The notes under the pieces: generated by a model
What the model saw: the letters and a program-made list of their open reading frames with translations, nothing else
What the model was told of the DNA's origin: nothing
The model's database searches: none
Part shown: positions 1-9,522 of the stretch, piece by piece
Layout of the letters: every line of letters begins with the position of its first letter
How positions within the stretch are numbered: position 1 is the first letter of the stretch
Assembly (NCBI GenBank): GCA_030647435.1
Contig: JAUSJX010000029.1
Coordinates: forward strand, 62,001 to 126,000
Source: Candidatus Rokuibacteriota bacterium
Lineage (GTDB): Bacteria; Methylomirabilota; Methylomirabilia; Rokubacteriales; CSP1-6
Direction: 5' to 3'
DNA length: 64,000 nucleotides
Made by a program: the position numbers and the translations under genes

Positions 1-464
1 GGCGCTTCGACGACGCCGTGGGGGCCTTCCGCCGCGTGCTCGTGCTCGACCCCAAGCACGCCGAGTCCTACAACTACATCGGCTACATGTACGCCGAGCG
101 GGGCCAGAACCTGACCGAGGCCGTGCAGCTCATCAAGCGCGCGCTCGACCTCGACCCCGAGAACGGCTACTTCATCGACAGCCTGGGCTGGGCCTACTAC
201 CAGCAGGGACGCTACGCCGACGCGCTCAAGGAGCTGCAGCGCGCCGTGTCCTTCGCCAAGGAAGACCCGGTCGTCCTCGACCACCTGGCCGACGCGTACA
301 TCAAGACGGGCCGCACCGACGACGCGATCACGGTCTGGGAGCGCGCGCTCAAGGCGGACGTCGACAGCAGCGTCACCGGGACGATCAAGAAGAAGCTCGA
401 CGATGCGCGCGACAAGGCCCGCCGGTCCAAGGGCGGTGACCGTCCCAAGGCCGAGCAGAAGTAA
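1..464 (+). CDS. TPR-repeat protein, C-terminal part (5' end outside window)
   Basis: The reading frame is open from base 3 and ends with TAA at 462-464, so the N-terminus lies before the window. The visible ~153 residues consist of consecutive tetratricopeptide helices (for example YNYIGYMYAERG, IDSLGWAYYQQGRYADALKEL, LDHLADAYIKTGRTDDAI) followed by a Lys/Arg-rich tail. TPR arrays are protein-protein interaction scaffolds. A large TPR protein immediately before lolB in a Gram-negative genome is often exported, but no signal peptide can be seen because the start is missing. The 3' end overlaps the lolB start by about 29 bases, which suggests translational coupling. Confidence 0.85.
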   Translation, partial: RFDDAVGAFRRVLVLDPKHAESYNYIGYMYAERGQNLTEAVQLIKRALDLDPENGYFIDSLGWAYYQQGRYADALKELQRAVSFAKEDPVVLDHLADAYIKTGRTDDAITVWERALKADVDSSVTGTIKKKLDDARDKARRSKGGDRPKAEQK

Positions 465-1194
465 GCTCGCCGGCCTGCTGCTGGGCGCGCTCGCCCTGTC
501 GGGCGGCTGCGCTTCGCTTCCGCCGCGCCAGCCGCTCCCGCCCGACGTCCTGGCCGCGCGCGCCACGCTCGAGGCGCGCTGGCGCGACTTCCACGACCTG
601 CGCTCCCTGGCCGAGATCAGGATTCGCCGGGGCACACGCATCGAGCGCCTCTCGGGCGTGCTCCTCCTCCGCGCGCCTGCCTCGCTCCGCTTCGAAGCCC
701 TGACGCCCTTCGGACCGCCCCTGCTCGTCGTCGCCTCCGATGCCGACGCCGTCACGCTCTGGGAGGTGCTCAGCGAGCGCGCCTTCATCGGGCGCTCCTC
801 CCCGGATGCCACCCGCCGCTGGCTTGGGCTGGCGCTGGGCGCCGAGGAGCTTGTCAGCCTCCTGGCCGGCTATGCCCTGCCCGCCCGCGACCCGCTCTCG
901 GGCCAGATGCTACCGCCGGATGACATCGGTCCATCGCTGGCTTTGGAAACCGCCGACGGCCGCCAACGAATCTGGCTCGACCCGGCCTCCGGCGACGCCC
1001 GCCAGATCGAGTGGACGGGCGGCTCCCAACCGGCCCGCGCCGTCTTCGTCCCTGACGGTGTGCGACTCGCGACGCTCGACGGGAAGCTCGACGTGACGGT
1101 ACGCTACCGAGACCCTCGGCGGGACTCCGGTTTCGACCCCGAGCTGCTCAAGCTGACTGTCCCGCAAGGTGTGAGAATCCAAGACTTCCGTTGA
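436..1194 (+). CDS. lolB: LolB/DUF4292-like outer-membrane lipoprotein
   Basis: 252 residues if the GTG at 436 is used. That start gives a short basic N-terminus, a hydrophobic stretch (LAGLLLGALAL) and a lipobox LSGGC, a type II (lipoprotein) signal peptide; the ORF also extends upstream to 403. The mature part fits the LolB/DUF4292 beta-barrel fold (LEARWRDFHDLRSLAEIRI, FEALTPFGPPLLVV). LolB accepts lipoproteins from LolA and inserts them in the outer membrane. The lolB-ispE-prs order is classical in Gram-negative bacteria and supports the name. The sequence is divergent, so a general DUF4292 lipoprotein remains possible. Confidence 0.72.
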   Translation: MTVPRPSRSKLAGLLLGALALSGGCASLPPRQPLPPDVLAARATLEARWRDFHDLRSLAEIRIRRGTRIERLSGVLLLRAPASLRFEALTPFGPPLLVVASDADAVTLWEVLSERAFIGRSSPDATRRWLGLALGAEELVSLLAGYALPARDPLSGQMLPPDDIGPSLALETADGRQRIWLDPASGDARQIEWTGGSQPARAVFVPDGVRLATLDGKLDVTVRYRDPRRDSGFDPELLKLTVPQGVRIQDFR

Positions 1195-1261
1195 CCGTCC
1201 GCAAGGGGGCGTGGTAGGCTTTACCGCTTTGTTGAAGCGGCCGGGAAGCGCTCGACACTTG

Positions 1262-2122
1262 GTGCTGCGAACCTCGGCCAAGGTCAATCTGGCCCTCGAG
1301 GTTCTGGGCAAGCGTTCCGACGGATACCATGAGTTGTCCACCGTGATGCAGGCGGTGGATCTTTTTGACCGCTTGACGGTGGAGAGGGCCGAAACGATCA
1401 CGCTCGAGACGAGCGACGCCGCCCTCCCCACCGACGACCGCAACCTGGTCGTCCGCGCGGCGCGGCTCCTCCGGGAGGCGTCGGGCATCCAAGCCGGGGC
1501 GCGGATCGTGCTCGACAAGCGCATCCCGGTGGCGGCAGGGCTTGGGGGCGGCTCGAGCGACGCGGCCGCTACGCTCTGGGGGCTCAACCGCCTCTGGGGG
1601 CTGCGCTGGCGTCGGGAGCGGTTGATGGCACTCGCGGTCAGGCTCGGGATGGACGTGCCGTTCTTCCTCGGTCCGGGACGGGCGGTGGGGACGGGGCGCG
1701 GCGAAGTGCTCAAGCCGGTGCCGACCGTGGGCGGCTACGCGATGGTGCTCGTTAATCCGGGAGTCCCGCTGTCCACGAGAGAGGTGTACGGGCGGGTGCC
1801 CGTGGGATGGCACGCGAAGCCCGAGGGCACCAAGCGGATGCTGGAGGCGCTCAGGACGCGGAACGCGGCCAAGGTCGCCGCGGCGCTGACGAACCACCTC
1901 GAGCGCTGGGTCGAGCCGGCCATGCCGGTGATCGGGCGGATGAAGGCGGCGCTGCTGGCCGCAGGTGCGCTCGGCGCGGTGATGTCGGGCAGCGGGCCGA
2001 CGGTGTTCGGCGTGGCGCGCTCGCTGGACCAGGCGCGCCAGATCCAGCGGCGGGTGAACCGCGCGGGCTGGTCGGCCTGGGCCGTGAGGACGAACAGCGG
2101 CGCCGCCATTCGCGCCGTCTAG
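1262..2122 (+). CDS. ispE: 4-diphosphocytidyl-2-C-methyl-D-erythritol kinase
   Basis: GHMP-family kinase that phosphorylates the 2-hydroxyl of CDP-methylerythritol in the MEP isoprenoid pathway. The N-terminal substrate motif (SAKVNLALEVLGKRSDGYHEL), the ATP-binding glycine-rich loop (VAAGLGGGSSDAA) and the C-terminal MSGSGPTVFGV motif are all present. I chose GTG 1262 because homologues begin just before the AKVNL motif; an upstream GTG at 1211 adds 17 residues with no family support, and a TTG at 1259 is also possible. Length about 286 residues, normal for IspE. It lies between lolB and tRNA-Gln/prs. Confidence 0.95.
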   Translation: MLRTSAKVNLALEVLGKRSDGYHELSTVMQAVDLFDRLTVERAETITLETSDAALPTDDRNLVVRAARLLREASGIQAGARIVLDKRIPVAAGLGGGSSDAAATLWGLNRLWGLRWRRERLMALAVRLGMDVPFFLGPGRAVGTGRGEVLKPVPTVGGYAMVLVNPGVPLSTREVYGRVPVGWHAKPEGTKRMLEALRTRNAAKVAAALTNHLERWVEPAMPVIGRMKAALLAAGALGAVMSGSGPTVFGVARSLDQARQIQRRVNRAGWSAWAVRTNSGAAIRAV

Positions 2123-2128
2123 ACTCAC

Positions 2129-2202
2129 TGGGGCGTCGTCTAGAGGTAGGACTCGGGGCTTTGGACCCCGCAACGGAGGTTCGAGCCCTCCCGCCCCAGC
2201 CA
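2129..2202 (+). tRNA. tRNA-Gln (TTG anticodon)
   Basis: A 74-nt cloverleaf with acceptor stem TGGGGCG (2129-2135) pairing perfectly with CGCCCCA (2192-2198), discriminator G and an encoded CCA. The anticodon arm CGGGG-CTTTGGA-CCCCG gives anticodon TTG (Gln). The T-arm is GGAGG-TTCGAGC-CCTCC. tRNA-Gln between ispE and prs is a recurrent arrangement in several proteobacterial lineages. Confidence 0.95.
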
Positions 2203-2216
2203 CATTCCGGGAACGC

Positions 2217-2371
2217 GGTTCGAGCCGAAACGTGGCTGACGAGCCGCAGGCGTGGCGGTTCGAGCCGAAGGGCGAAGCCGTGAGGCGAGGGCTGAATGAG
2301 AGACGCAGTTCGAGCTGAAGCGTGGCCGACGAGCCGCAGGCGAGGAGCACGATGAGGCGAGTGCTGAGTAA
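2217..2371. repeat. Cluster of three dispersed TTCGAGCYGAA-type repeats
   Basis: Directly after tRNA-Gln lie three related copies at about 2217-2253, 2256-2299 and 2305-2371. Each starts CRGTTCGAGCYGAA; the second and third end in GAGGCGAGKGCTGA. Two share GTGGCYGACGAGCCGCAGGCG. The third copy ends six bases before the prs ATG. The TTCGAGC core resembles a tRNA T-loop. Further copies are at 9216-9260 (inside mutS2) and 13341-13390 (after tRNA-Met). Confidence 0.75.
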
Positions 2372-2376
2372 AAACC

Positions 2377-3318
2377 ATGGCCTATGAACTGAAGCTGTTC
2401 TCGGGAAACGCGAACCGGCCCCTGGCCGAGGAGATCGCCCAGCACCTGCACATCCGCCTGGGCGACGCCGACGTCTCGCGATTCTCGGACGGCGAGGTCT
2501 ACGTCCAGATCAACGAGAACGTCCGCGGTCAGGACGTCTTCGTGGTCCAGCCCACCTGCCCGCCCGTCAATGACCACCTGATGGAGCTGTTGGTCATGAT
2601 CGACGCGTTCAAGCGCGCGTCAGCCCGGCGCATCACCGCGGTCCTGCCGTACTACGGCTATGGCCGCCAGGACCGGAAGGTGATGCCGCGCGTGCCGATC
2701 ACGGCCAAGCTCGTGGCCGACCTCATCACGACGGCGGGCTGCCACCGCGTGCTCGCGGTGGACCTCCACGCCGGGCAGATCCAGGGTTTCTTCGATATCC
2801 CGGTTGACCACCTCTTCGCCGCTCCCCCGGTGATCGTGGACTACCTGGCGAAGAAGGACCTCAAGGACCCGGTCCTGGTCTCTCCCGACGCGGGCGGCGT
2901 CGAGCGGGCCCGCGCGATCGCCAAGCGCCTGAACGCGGGGCTGGCCATCATCGACAAGCGCCGCGACGGCCCCAACGTCGCCGTCTTCATGTACCTGATC
3001 GGCGACGTCAAGGACAAGGACGTCGTCGTCATCGACGATATGATCGACACCGCCGGCACCCTCATCCAGGCGGTCGAGGCCGTCAAGCGCGAGGGCGCGC
3101 GCCGCGTGCTGGCCTGTGCCGTCCACGGCGTGCTCTCCGGGCCGGCCATTGAGCGCATCGAGAGTTCGGCGCTCGAAGAGGTCGTCATCACCAACTCGGT
3201 GCCGCTGACGCCCGACAAGGCAAATCCCAAGATCCACGTGCTGTCGGTGGCGCCGCTGCTCGCGGAGGCCATCCGCCGCATTCACGACGAGGAGTCGGTG
3301 TCGACCCTCTTCGTGTAA
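2377..3318 (+). CDS. prs: Ribose-phosphate pyrophosphokinase (PRPP synthase)
   Basis: Makes PRPP from ribose-5-phosphate and ATP for purine, pyrimidine, His, Trp and NAD synthesis. At 313 residues it has the normal class I length. It carries the catalytic flexible-loop region ([18 protein letters not shown]), the PRPP synthase signature ([18 protein letters not shown]) and the PRPP-binding loop ([13 protein letters not shown]). The ATG at 2377 follows the repeat cluster; no strong Shine-Dalgarno sequence is visible. It is followed after 27 bases by rplY. Confidence 0.98.
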   Translation: MAYELKLFSGNANRPLAEEIAQHLHIRLGDADVSRFSDGEVYVQINENVRGQDVFVVQPTCPPVNDHLMELLVMIDAFKRASARRITAVLPYYGYGRQDRKVMPRVPITAKLVADLITTAGCHRVLAVDLHAGQIQGFFDIPVDHLFAAPPVIVDYLAKKDLKDPVLVSPDAGGVERARAIAKRLNAGLAIIDKRRDGPNVAVFMYLIGDVKDKDVVVIDDMIDTAGTLIQAVEAVKREGARRVLACAVHGVLSGPAIERIESSALEEVVITNSVPLTPDKANPKIHVLSVAPLLAEAIRRIHDEESVSTLFV

Positions 3319-3345
3319 CTCAAGCAATGAAGGAGCGATCGCATC

Positions 3346-4047
3346 ATGGAAATTCGTGAGCTGACCGTTACGCCCCGCGAGGGCGTGGGCAAGTCCGTGG
3401 CCAGGCGGCTGCGGCGTTCCGGCAAGACGCCGGGCATTCTCTACGGGGGCTCGACCCCCGTCAACATCGCCGTGGACCCGCGGGAGGTCTTCCGCATCAT
3501 CCACGGCCACGAGGGCAGCACGCAGCTGCTCCGCGTGACGTTCGCCGGGGCCAAGGACTCGCGCATGGTCATCCTTCGCGATCTGCAGCTCGACCCCGTC
3601 TCCGAGGACCTGGTCCATGTCGACCTCCAGGAGGTCAACATGGACAAGCCGATCCAGGTGACGGTGGCGCTCCGTCACGTGGGCGAACCGGTCGGCGTGC
3701 GCGACACGCAGGGCATCCTCGAGATGGTGCTGCGCGAGGTCCAGGTCTCGTGCCTGCCGGCGAATATCCCCGAGGACATCACGGCCGACGTCTCCAACCT
3801 CGCGATCGGCGACGTGTTGACCGTGGCCGACCTCGCCGTACCCGAGGGCGTGCGCGTGCTGACCGACAGGGCGCAGGCCGTGGCCACCGTGGCCCCGCCG
3901 GCCGTCGAGGAAGTCGCCGCGCCCGTGGCCGCCGTGGTGGGCGCTGTGGCAGGGGCGCCGGGCGAGCCGGAAGTGCTCACCGAGCGCAAGCTCAAGGAAG
4001 AGCCCGAGGCCGAGGAGAAGGACAAGAAGGGAAAGAAGAAAGAGTAA
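3346..4047 (+). CDS. rplY: 50S ribosomal protein L25/general stress protein Ctc
   Basis: Binds 5S rRNA in the large subunit. 233 residues: an N-terminal L25 domain (residues ~1-95, GKTPGILYGGSTPVNI) followed by the C-terminal TL5 beta domain (VDLQEVNMDKPIQVTVALRHVGEPVGVRDTQG, split here by ordinary turns) and a charged Glu/Lys tail, as in Ctc/TL5-type long forms. A Shine-Dalgarno AAGGAG lies just before the ATG. Its stop codon abuts the pth start directly. Confidence 0.96.
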   Translation: MEIRELTVTPREGVGKSVARRLRRSGKTPGILYGGSTPVNIAVDPREVFRIIHGHEGSTQLLRVTFAGAKDSRMVILRDLQLDPVSEDLVHVDLQEVNMDKPIQVTVALRHVGEPVGVRDTQGILEMVLREVQVSCLPANIPEDITADVSNLAIGDVLTVADLAVPEGVRVLTDRAQAVATVAPPAVEEVAAPVAAVVGAVAGAPGEPEVLTERKLKEEPEAEEKDKKGKKKE

Positions 4048-4605
4048 GTGGCCCAGGGAATCGTCGGGCTCGGCAACCCCGGGCCCGAGTACCGCGACAC
4101 GCGGCACAACATGGGCGCCCGCGCGCTCGACGCCCTGGCCAAGAAGCTCAAGGTGCGCTTCCAGCGCGTGGGCGGCCACCTGGTCGCCCACGCCAAGTGG
4201 CGGGGCGACGTCGTCTACCTCGTCAAACCGCAGTGCTTCATGAACGCCATGGGACCGCCGGTGGCACGCGTCACGCGCAAGCTCCAGCTGGTCGCGGGCG
4301 ACCTCATCTTCGTGTACGACGACCTCGACCTGCCGCTGGGCAGGGTGCGGGTGCGCTTGAAGGGCAGCGCGGGAGGCCACAACGGTATGCGGTCGCTGAT
4401 CAGCACGCTCGGCACGGACCAGCTGCGGCGGGTCAAGGTCGGCATCGGCCGACCGGCCTCGCCCGGTCGGGACCGCGAGGAGATCGTGGACCACGTGCTC
4501 TCGGCCTTCCTCCCCGACGAGCGCCCAACGGTCGAGGCGGCCTGCCTCGAGGCGGGTGCCCAGGCGCTCAGGCTGGTCGAAGCTCACAACGCCCGCCGCT
4601 TCTAG
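4048..4605 (+). CDS. pth: Peptidyl-tRNA hydrolase
   Basis: Cleaves peptidyl-tRNA released from stalled ribosomes. 185 residues, typical for bacterial Pth. It starts with GTG immediately after the rplY stop. Conserved signatures: [17 protein letters not shown] near the N-terminus (catalytic His in the RHNMG segment), [15 protein letters not shown], and [26 protein letters not shown] (substrate-binding Asn/Asp/His). The rplY-pth pairing is widespread and supports joint transcription. Confidence 0.98.
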   Translation: MAQGIVGLGNPGPEYRDTRHNMGARALDALAKKLKVRFQRVGGHLVAHAKWRGDVVYLVKPQCFMNAMGPPVARVTRKLQLVAGDLIFVYDDLDLPLGRVRVRLKGSAGGHNGMRSLISTLGTDQLRRVKVGIGRPASPGRDREEIVDHVLSAFLPDERPTVEAACLEAGAQALRLVEAHNARRF

Positions 4606-4615
4606 GGAGGCGCCT

Positions 4616-6571
<1,956 letters not shown>

Positions 6572-6581
6572 GTGCAGATGC

Positions 6582-6730
6582 GGCGGGTGGGGCCGGGGGC
6601 ACCCCCCGCGGACCACGCTGACTCGCGGGCGCTTCGCGGCGTCTCGATGGGGCCACGAGATCGAGGTCTCGGGCTTCGGCTGCGCGCAGAAGATACGGGT
6701 CCACGGGGGGTGCCCCCGGCCCCACCCGCC
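6582..6730. repeat. Long inverted repeat (33-bp arms) between hppA and rpsU
   Basis: Arm 6582-6614 (GGCGGGTGGGGCCGGGGGCA, then CCCCCCGCGGACC) is the reverse complement of 6698-6730 with a single mismatch. The arms enclose an 83-base interior. The arms could form a very stable hairpin that might terminate hppA transcription, or mark a MITE-like insertion. No U-tract follows, so a simple intrinsic terminator is not proven. Confidence 0.8.
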
Positions 6731-6767
6731 TCCCCGCCCGGTGCCTCAGCTGGACCCCGGGCCCAAG

Positions 6768-6796
6768 TTGCGGCCTGAGGGGACGCGTGGTATACA
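6768..6796 (+). promoter_or_regulatory. Predicted sigma-70 promoter of rpsU
   Basis: TTGCGG (6768-6773) and TATACA (6791-6796) are separated by 17 bases, and the -10 is preceded by TGG (extended -10). The start of transcription would fall near 6803, leaving a leader of about 33 bases with GAGGGG before the rpsU GTG. This is the clearest promoter I can read in this GC-rich region. Confidence 0.55.
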
Positions 6797-6835
6797 GACG
6801 ATGCTTCAGGATTCGGCGAGAGGGGTGAATTCCGG

Positions 6836-7030
6836 GTGACCAAGGTGATCGTCGAGCCCGACGAGAGCTTCGAGAACGCGCTCAAGCGCTTCAAGAAGTC
6901 CTGCGAGAAGGCCGGGCTCATGTCGGAGCTGCGGAAGCGGCAGCACTACGAGAAGCCCAGCGTCAAGCGCAAGCGCAAGACCCTGGCTGCGCGCAAGAAG
7001 GCCAAGAAACGGGAGCGGTTCTTCGACTAG
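6836..7030 (+). CDS. rpsU: 30S ribosomal protein S21
   Basis: 64 residues, highly basic, matching S21: [20 protein letters not shown] at the N-terminus, then [20 protein letters not shown] and a Lys/Arg tail. S21 helps the 30S subunit base-pair with mRNA leaders. GTG start with GAGGGG upstream. Followed by mutS2, dnaG and rpoD; the rpsU-dnaG-rpoD macromolecular synthesis operon is classical, here with mutS2 inserted between rpsU and dnaG. Confidence 0.97.
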   Translation: MTKVIVEPDESFENALKRFKKSCEKAGLMSELRKRQHYEKPSVKRKRKTLAARKKAKKRERFFD

Positions 7031-7098
7031 TCGCGGCAGGCTGGGGCGCTGAGTGGAGCCGGGTCAGGGACCTCCTGGCCCGGCACACTCACTCGCCG

Positions 7099-9522
7099 AT
7101 GGGGCGCGAACGGGCCCTCGGCCTCGAGCCGCAGTCGGACCTGGACGCCGTCCGGTCCGCCCTCATGGAGACGCGCGAGGGCCGGCAAGCGCTGGCCGCC
7201 GCGGGCATACCTCCGTGGGAGTCCATCCCCGACGTCCGTGATCTCCTCGAGCGCGCCCGTGTCCCCGGATCGGTCGCCGAGGGCGGCGAGCTGGTCACCC
7301 TCCTCCCCCTGCTCGACGCCGCCGGGCGGCTGGCCGGATATGGCCGCGCCATCGCCGCCGAGGCGCCCGGCCTCTCGAAGACCTTGGCAGCCCTGCCGCG
7401 CGTCACGCCGCTGGCCGATCTCCTCCGGCGCTCGCTGGACCCTGACGGCGCCATGTTAGACGACGCGAGCCCCGCGCTCCGAAGGCTCCGCCAGAAAGGC
7501 CGCGAACTCAGACGCGACCTCGTCAAGCGGCTCGAGCAGTACTTCCAGGGACCCGCGGCCGAGCACATCTTCCAGGAGCGCTACGTCACGGTCCGGCACG
7601 GCCGCTACGTGCTGCCCATCCGGGCGGAGGCCAAGTCGCGCTTCAAGGGCATCGTCCACGACCGCTCGCAGAGCGGGGCCACGCTCTTCGTCGAGCCCGA
7701 GGGCGTCGTCGAGGACAACAACGACCTGGTGCAGGCCGCCCGCGAGGAGGAAGCGGAGGTGCTGCGCGTGCTCGCCGCGCTGACGAGCGCGGTGGGCGAG
7801 GCCTTGCCCGAGCTCGAGGCGCTCGTCCACGACGTGGGCAGGCTCGATCTCGCCTTCGCGCGCGCCGAACTGGCGGAGGCCATGGAGGCGACCGAGCCCG
7901 CGGTCGGCGAGGAACGCGTGGCCGACGTCATGGGGGCGCGCAACCCGCTCCTGCTGGCGCAGGCGTGGCAGGCGCCCGAGCGCCCCGTCGTCCCCATGGA
8001 CCTGCGCGTCGGCGGGGAGCGGCCGCTGCTCGTGATCACGGGGCCCAACGCGGGCGGCAAGACCGTGGCGCTCAAAACGCTCGGGCTCTTCTGTCTCATG
8101 GCACAATCCGGGCTCCACCTGCCGGCGCGCGAAGGCGCGCGGCTGCCGGTTCTCTCGACGATCTTCGCCATCATCGGCGACGACCAGAGCGTGGCCGAGA
8201 ACCTGTCGACCTTCTCGGCCTTCGTCAAGCAGCTTTGCCTGGTGCTCGAGCAGGTGGACGACCGGTCGCTGGTGCTGCTCGACGAGCTTGGAGCCGGCAC
8301 CGACCCGGACGACGGCGCGGCGCTGGCCCAGGCGGTCCTCGAGGAGCTGGCCGGGCGCGGCGCCCTCTGCGTGGCGTCGACCCATCTGGAGCCGCTCAAG
8401 GGCTTCGCGTCGAGCTTTCCCCAGGCGCGCAACGCCTCGGTCGAGTTCGACGGCGAGCGGCTGCAGCCGACCTTCCGGCTGGTCTACGATCGGCCGGGGC
8501 AGAGCTACGCGCTCGCCATCGGGGCGAGGCTCGGTCTGCCGGCGCGCCTCATCGAGCGCGCCGAGGCCCACCGCTCGGCCCAGCGGCGCCAGCTCGAGGC
8601 CCTGCTCCAGCGCCTGGAAGAGCGCGACCGGCGCGAGGCCGAGCATGCCGAGGCGATCGAGCGGCGCGAGGTGGAGAGCGCGTCGCTCCTCTCTCGGGCC
8701 GAGGCCCAGCTCGAATCCGCGCGGAAGCAGGCGGCCGAGATGGTGGCGCGCGCCAAGACCGAATCCCAGCGGATACTCACCGAGATCCGCCGCGCGGTCA
8801 ACGCCGAGTGGGACAGGCTCAAGGCCCAGGACAAGACGCGCGACTCGCTCGCGGAGGGCCGGAAGCGGCTCAGCGAGGCGGCGCGCGTCGTGGGCAGCGC
8901 TGCCGAGCCCGTGGACTTCGGCCAGCGCCCGGCCGCGGCAGGCGATAGAGTCGAGGTGCCCCACCTGGGGCTCAAGGGAGACGTGCTGACTGTGGACGGC
9001 GGAACGGCGACGGTGCAGGCGGGCGCAGTGACGGTCAAGGTTCCCGCCCAGGCCCTTCGCGTGGTCGGACGCGCTGACACCGGAAGGACCACCCCTCAGC
9101 ACCAGGCCCCTCAGCACCAGGCCCCTCAGCACCAGGCCCCTCACCCTTCCCTCTCCCCTGAGGGGAGAGGGAAATGGGGAGCCAAGAACCCTCTCCCCCA
9201 TCGGGGGAGAGGGCCGCAGTTCGAGCCGAAGGGCGAAACCGTGAGGCGAGGGCTGAATAGTCAGGGGGCAACGATCGCCGACGAGTTGCACCTGATCGGA
9301 CGCACCACGGACGAAGCCCGGGACATCCTCGAAAAGTACCTCGACGATGCCTTCCTCGCGGGGCTGGCCTCGGTGCGCATCATCCACGGCAAGGGCACGG
9401 GGGCGCTCCGCCGCGCCGTCGAGGAGCTGCTGGCGGCCCACCCGCTGGTCACGAGTCACCGGTCGGGCGAGCCGCACGAAGGCGGAGCGGGCGCCACCGT
9501 CGCTGTGTTAGGACAGTCCTGA
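7099..9522 (+). CDS. mutS2: Endonuclease MutS2 with repeat-derived linker
   Basis: 807 residues from ATG 7099. Anti-recombination or ribosome-rescue ATPase/nuclease of the MutS2 family: core helices, Walker A GPNAGGKTVALKTLG (~residue 315), Walker B LVLLDELGAGTDPDDG, long coiled coil (~480-590), KOW-like segment, and a C-terminal Smr nuclease domain (ELHLIGRTTDEARDIL, IIHGKGTG). Between the KOW-like part and Smr, residues ~665-720 are low-complexity and encoded by dispersed DNA repeats (PQHQA three times, then palindrome-derived sequence). Homology appears to extend upstream of 7099 (in-frame WSRVRDLLARHTHSP from 7054), but no ATG, GTG or TTG lies in that stretch, so the true N-terminus is uncertain. 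Its stop overlaps the dnaG ATG by one base. Confidence 0.93.
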   Translation: MGRERALGLEPQSDLDAVRSALMETREGRQALAAAGIPPWESIPDVRDLLERARVPGSVAEGGELVTLLPLLDAAGRLAGYGRAIAAEAPGLSKTLAALPRVTPLADLLRRSLDPDGAMLDDASPALRRLRQKGRELRRDLVKRLEQYFQGPAAEHIFQERYVTVRHGRYVLPIRAEAKSRFKGIVHDRSQSGATLFVEPEGVVEDNNDLVQAAREEEAEVLRVLAALTSAVGEALPELEALVHDVGRLDLAFARAELAEAMEATEPAVGEERVADVMGARNPLLLAQAWQAPERPVVPMDLRVGGERPLLVITGPNAGGKTVALKTLGLFCLMAQSGLHLPAREGARLPVLSTIFAIIGDDQSVAENLSTFSAFVKQLCLVLEQVDDRSLVLLDELGAGTDPDDGAALAQAVLEELAGRGALCVASTHLEPLKGFASSFPQARNASVEFDGERLQPTFRLVYDRPGQSYALAIGARLGLPARLIERAEAHRSAQRRQLEALLQRLEERDRREAEHAEAIERREVESASLLSRAEAQLESARKQAAEMVARAKTESQRILTEIRRAVNAEWDRLKAQDKTRDSLAEGRKRLSEAARVVGSAAEPVDFGQRPAAAGDRVEVPHLGLKGDVLTVDGGTATVQAGAVTVKVPAQALRVVGRADTGRTTPQHQAPQHQAPQHQAPHPSLSPEGRGKWGAKNPLPHRGRGPQFEPKGETVRRGLNSQGATIADELHLIGRTTDEARDILEKYLDDAFLAGLASVRIIHGKGTGALRRAVEELLAAHPLVTSHRSGEPHEGGAGATVAVLGQS
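9092..9260. repeat. Composite repeat insertion inside mutS2
   Basis: Three exact 15-bp tandem units CCCCTCAGCACCAGG (9092-9136) run into two GC-rich palindromes, CCCTCTCCCC-TGA-GGGGAGAGGG (9149-9171) and CCCTCTCCCCC-ATC-GGGGGAGAGGG (9189-9213). These are followed by a TTCGAGCCGAA-type element (9216-9260). Elsewhere in this window both families are intergenic. Here the whole block is in frame and adds about 55 residues. Confidence 0.9.

Noticed and set aside
9092-9136. CRISPR-like array from the tandem repeats in mutS2
   Set aside because: The 15-bp units are contiguous with no spacers and are in frame with a coding sequence; no cas genes are present. No CRISPR array was seen elsewhere.
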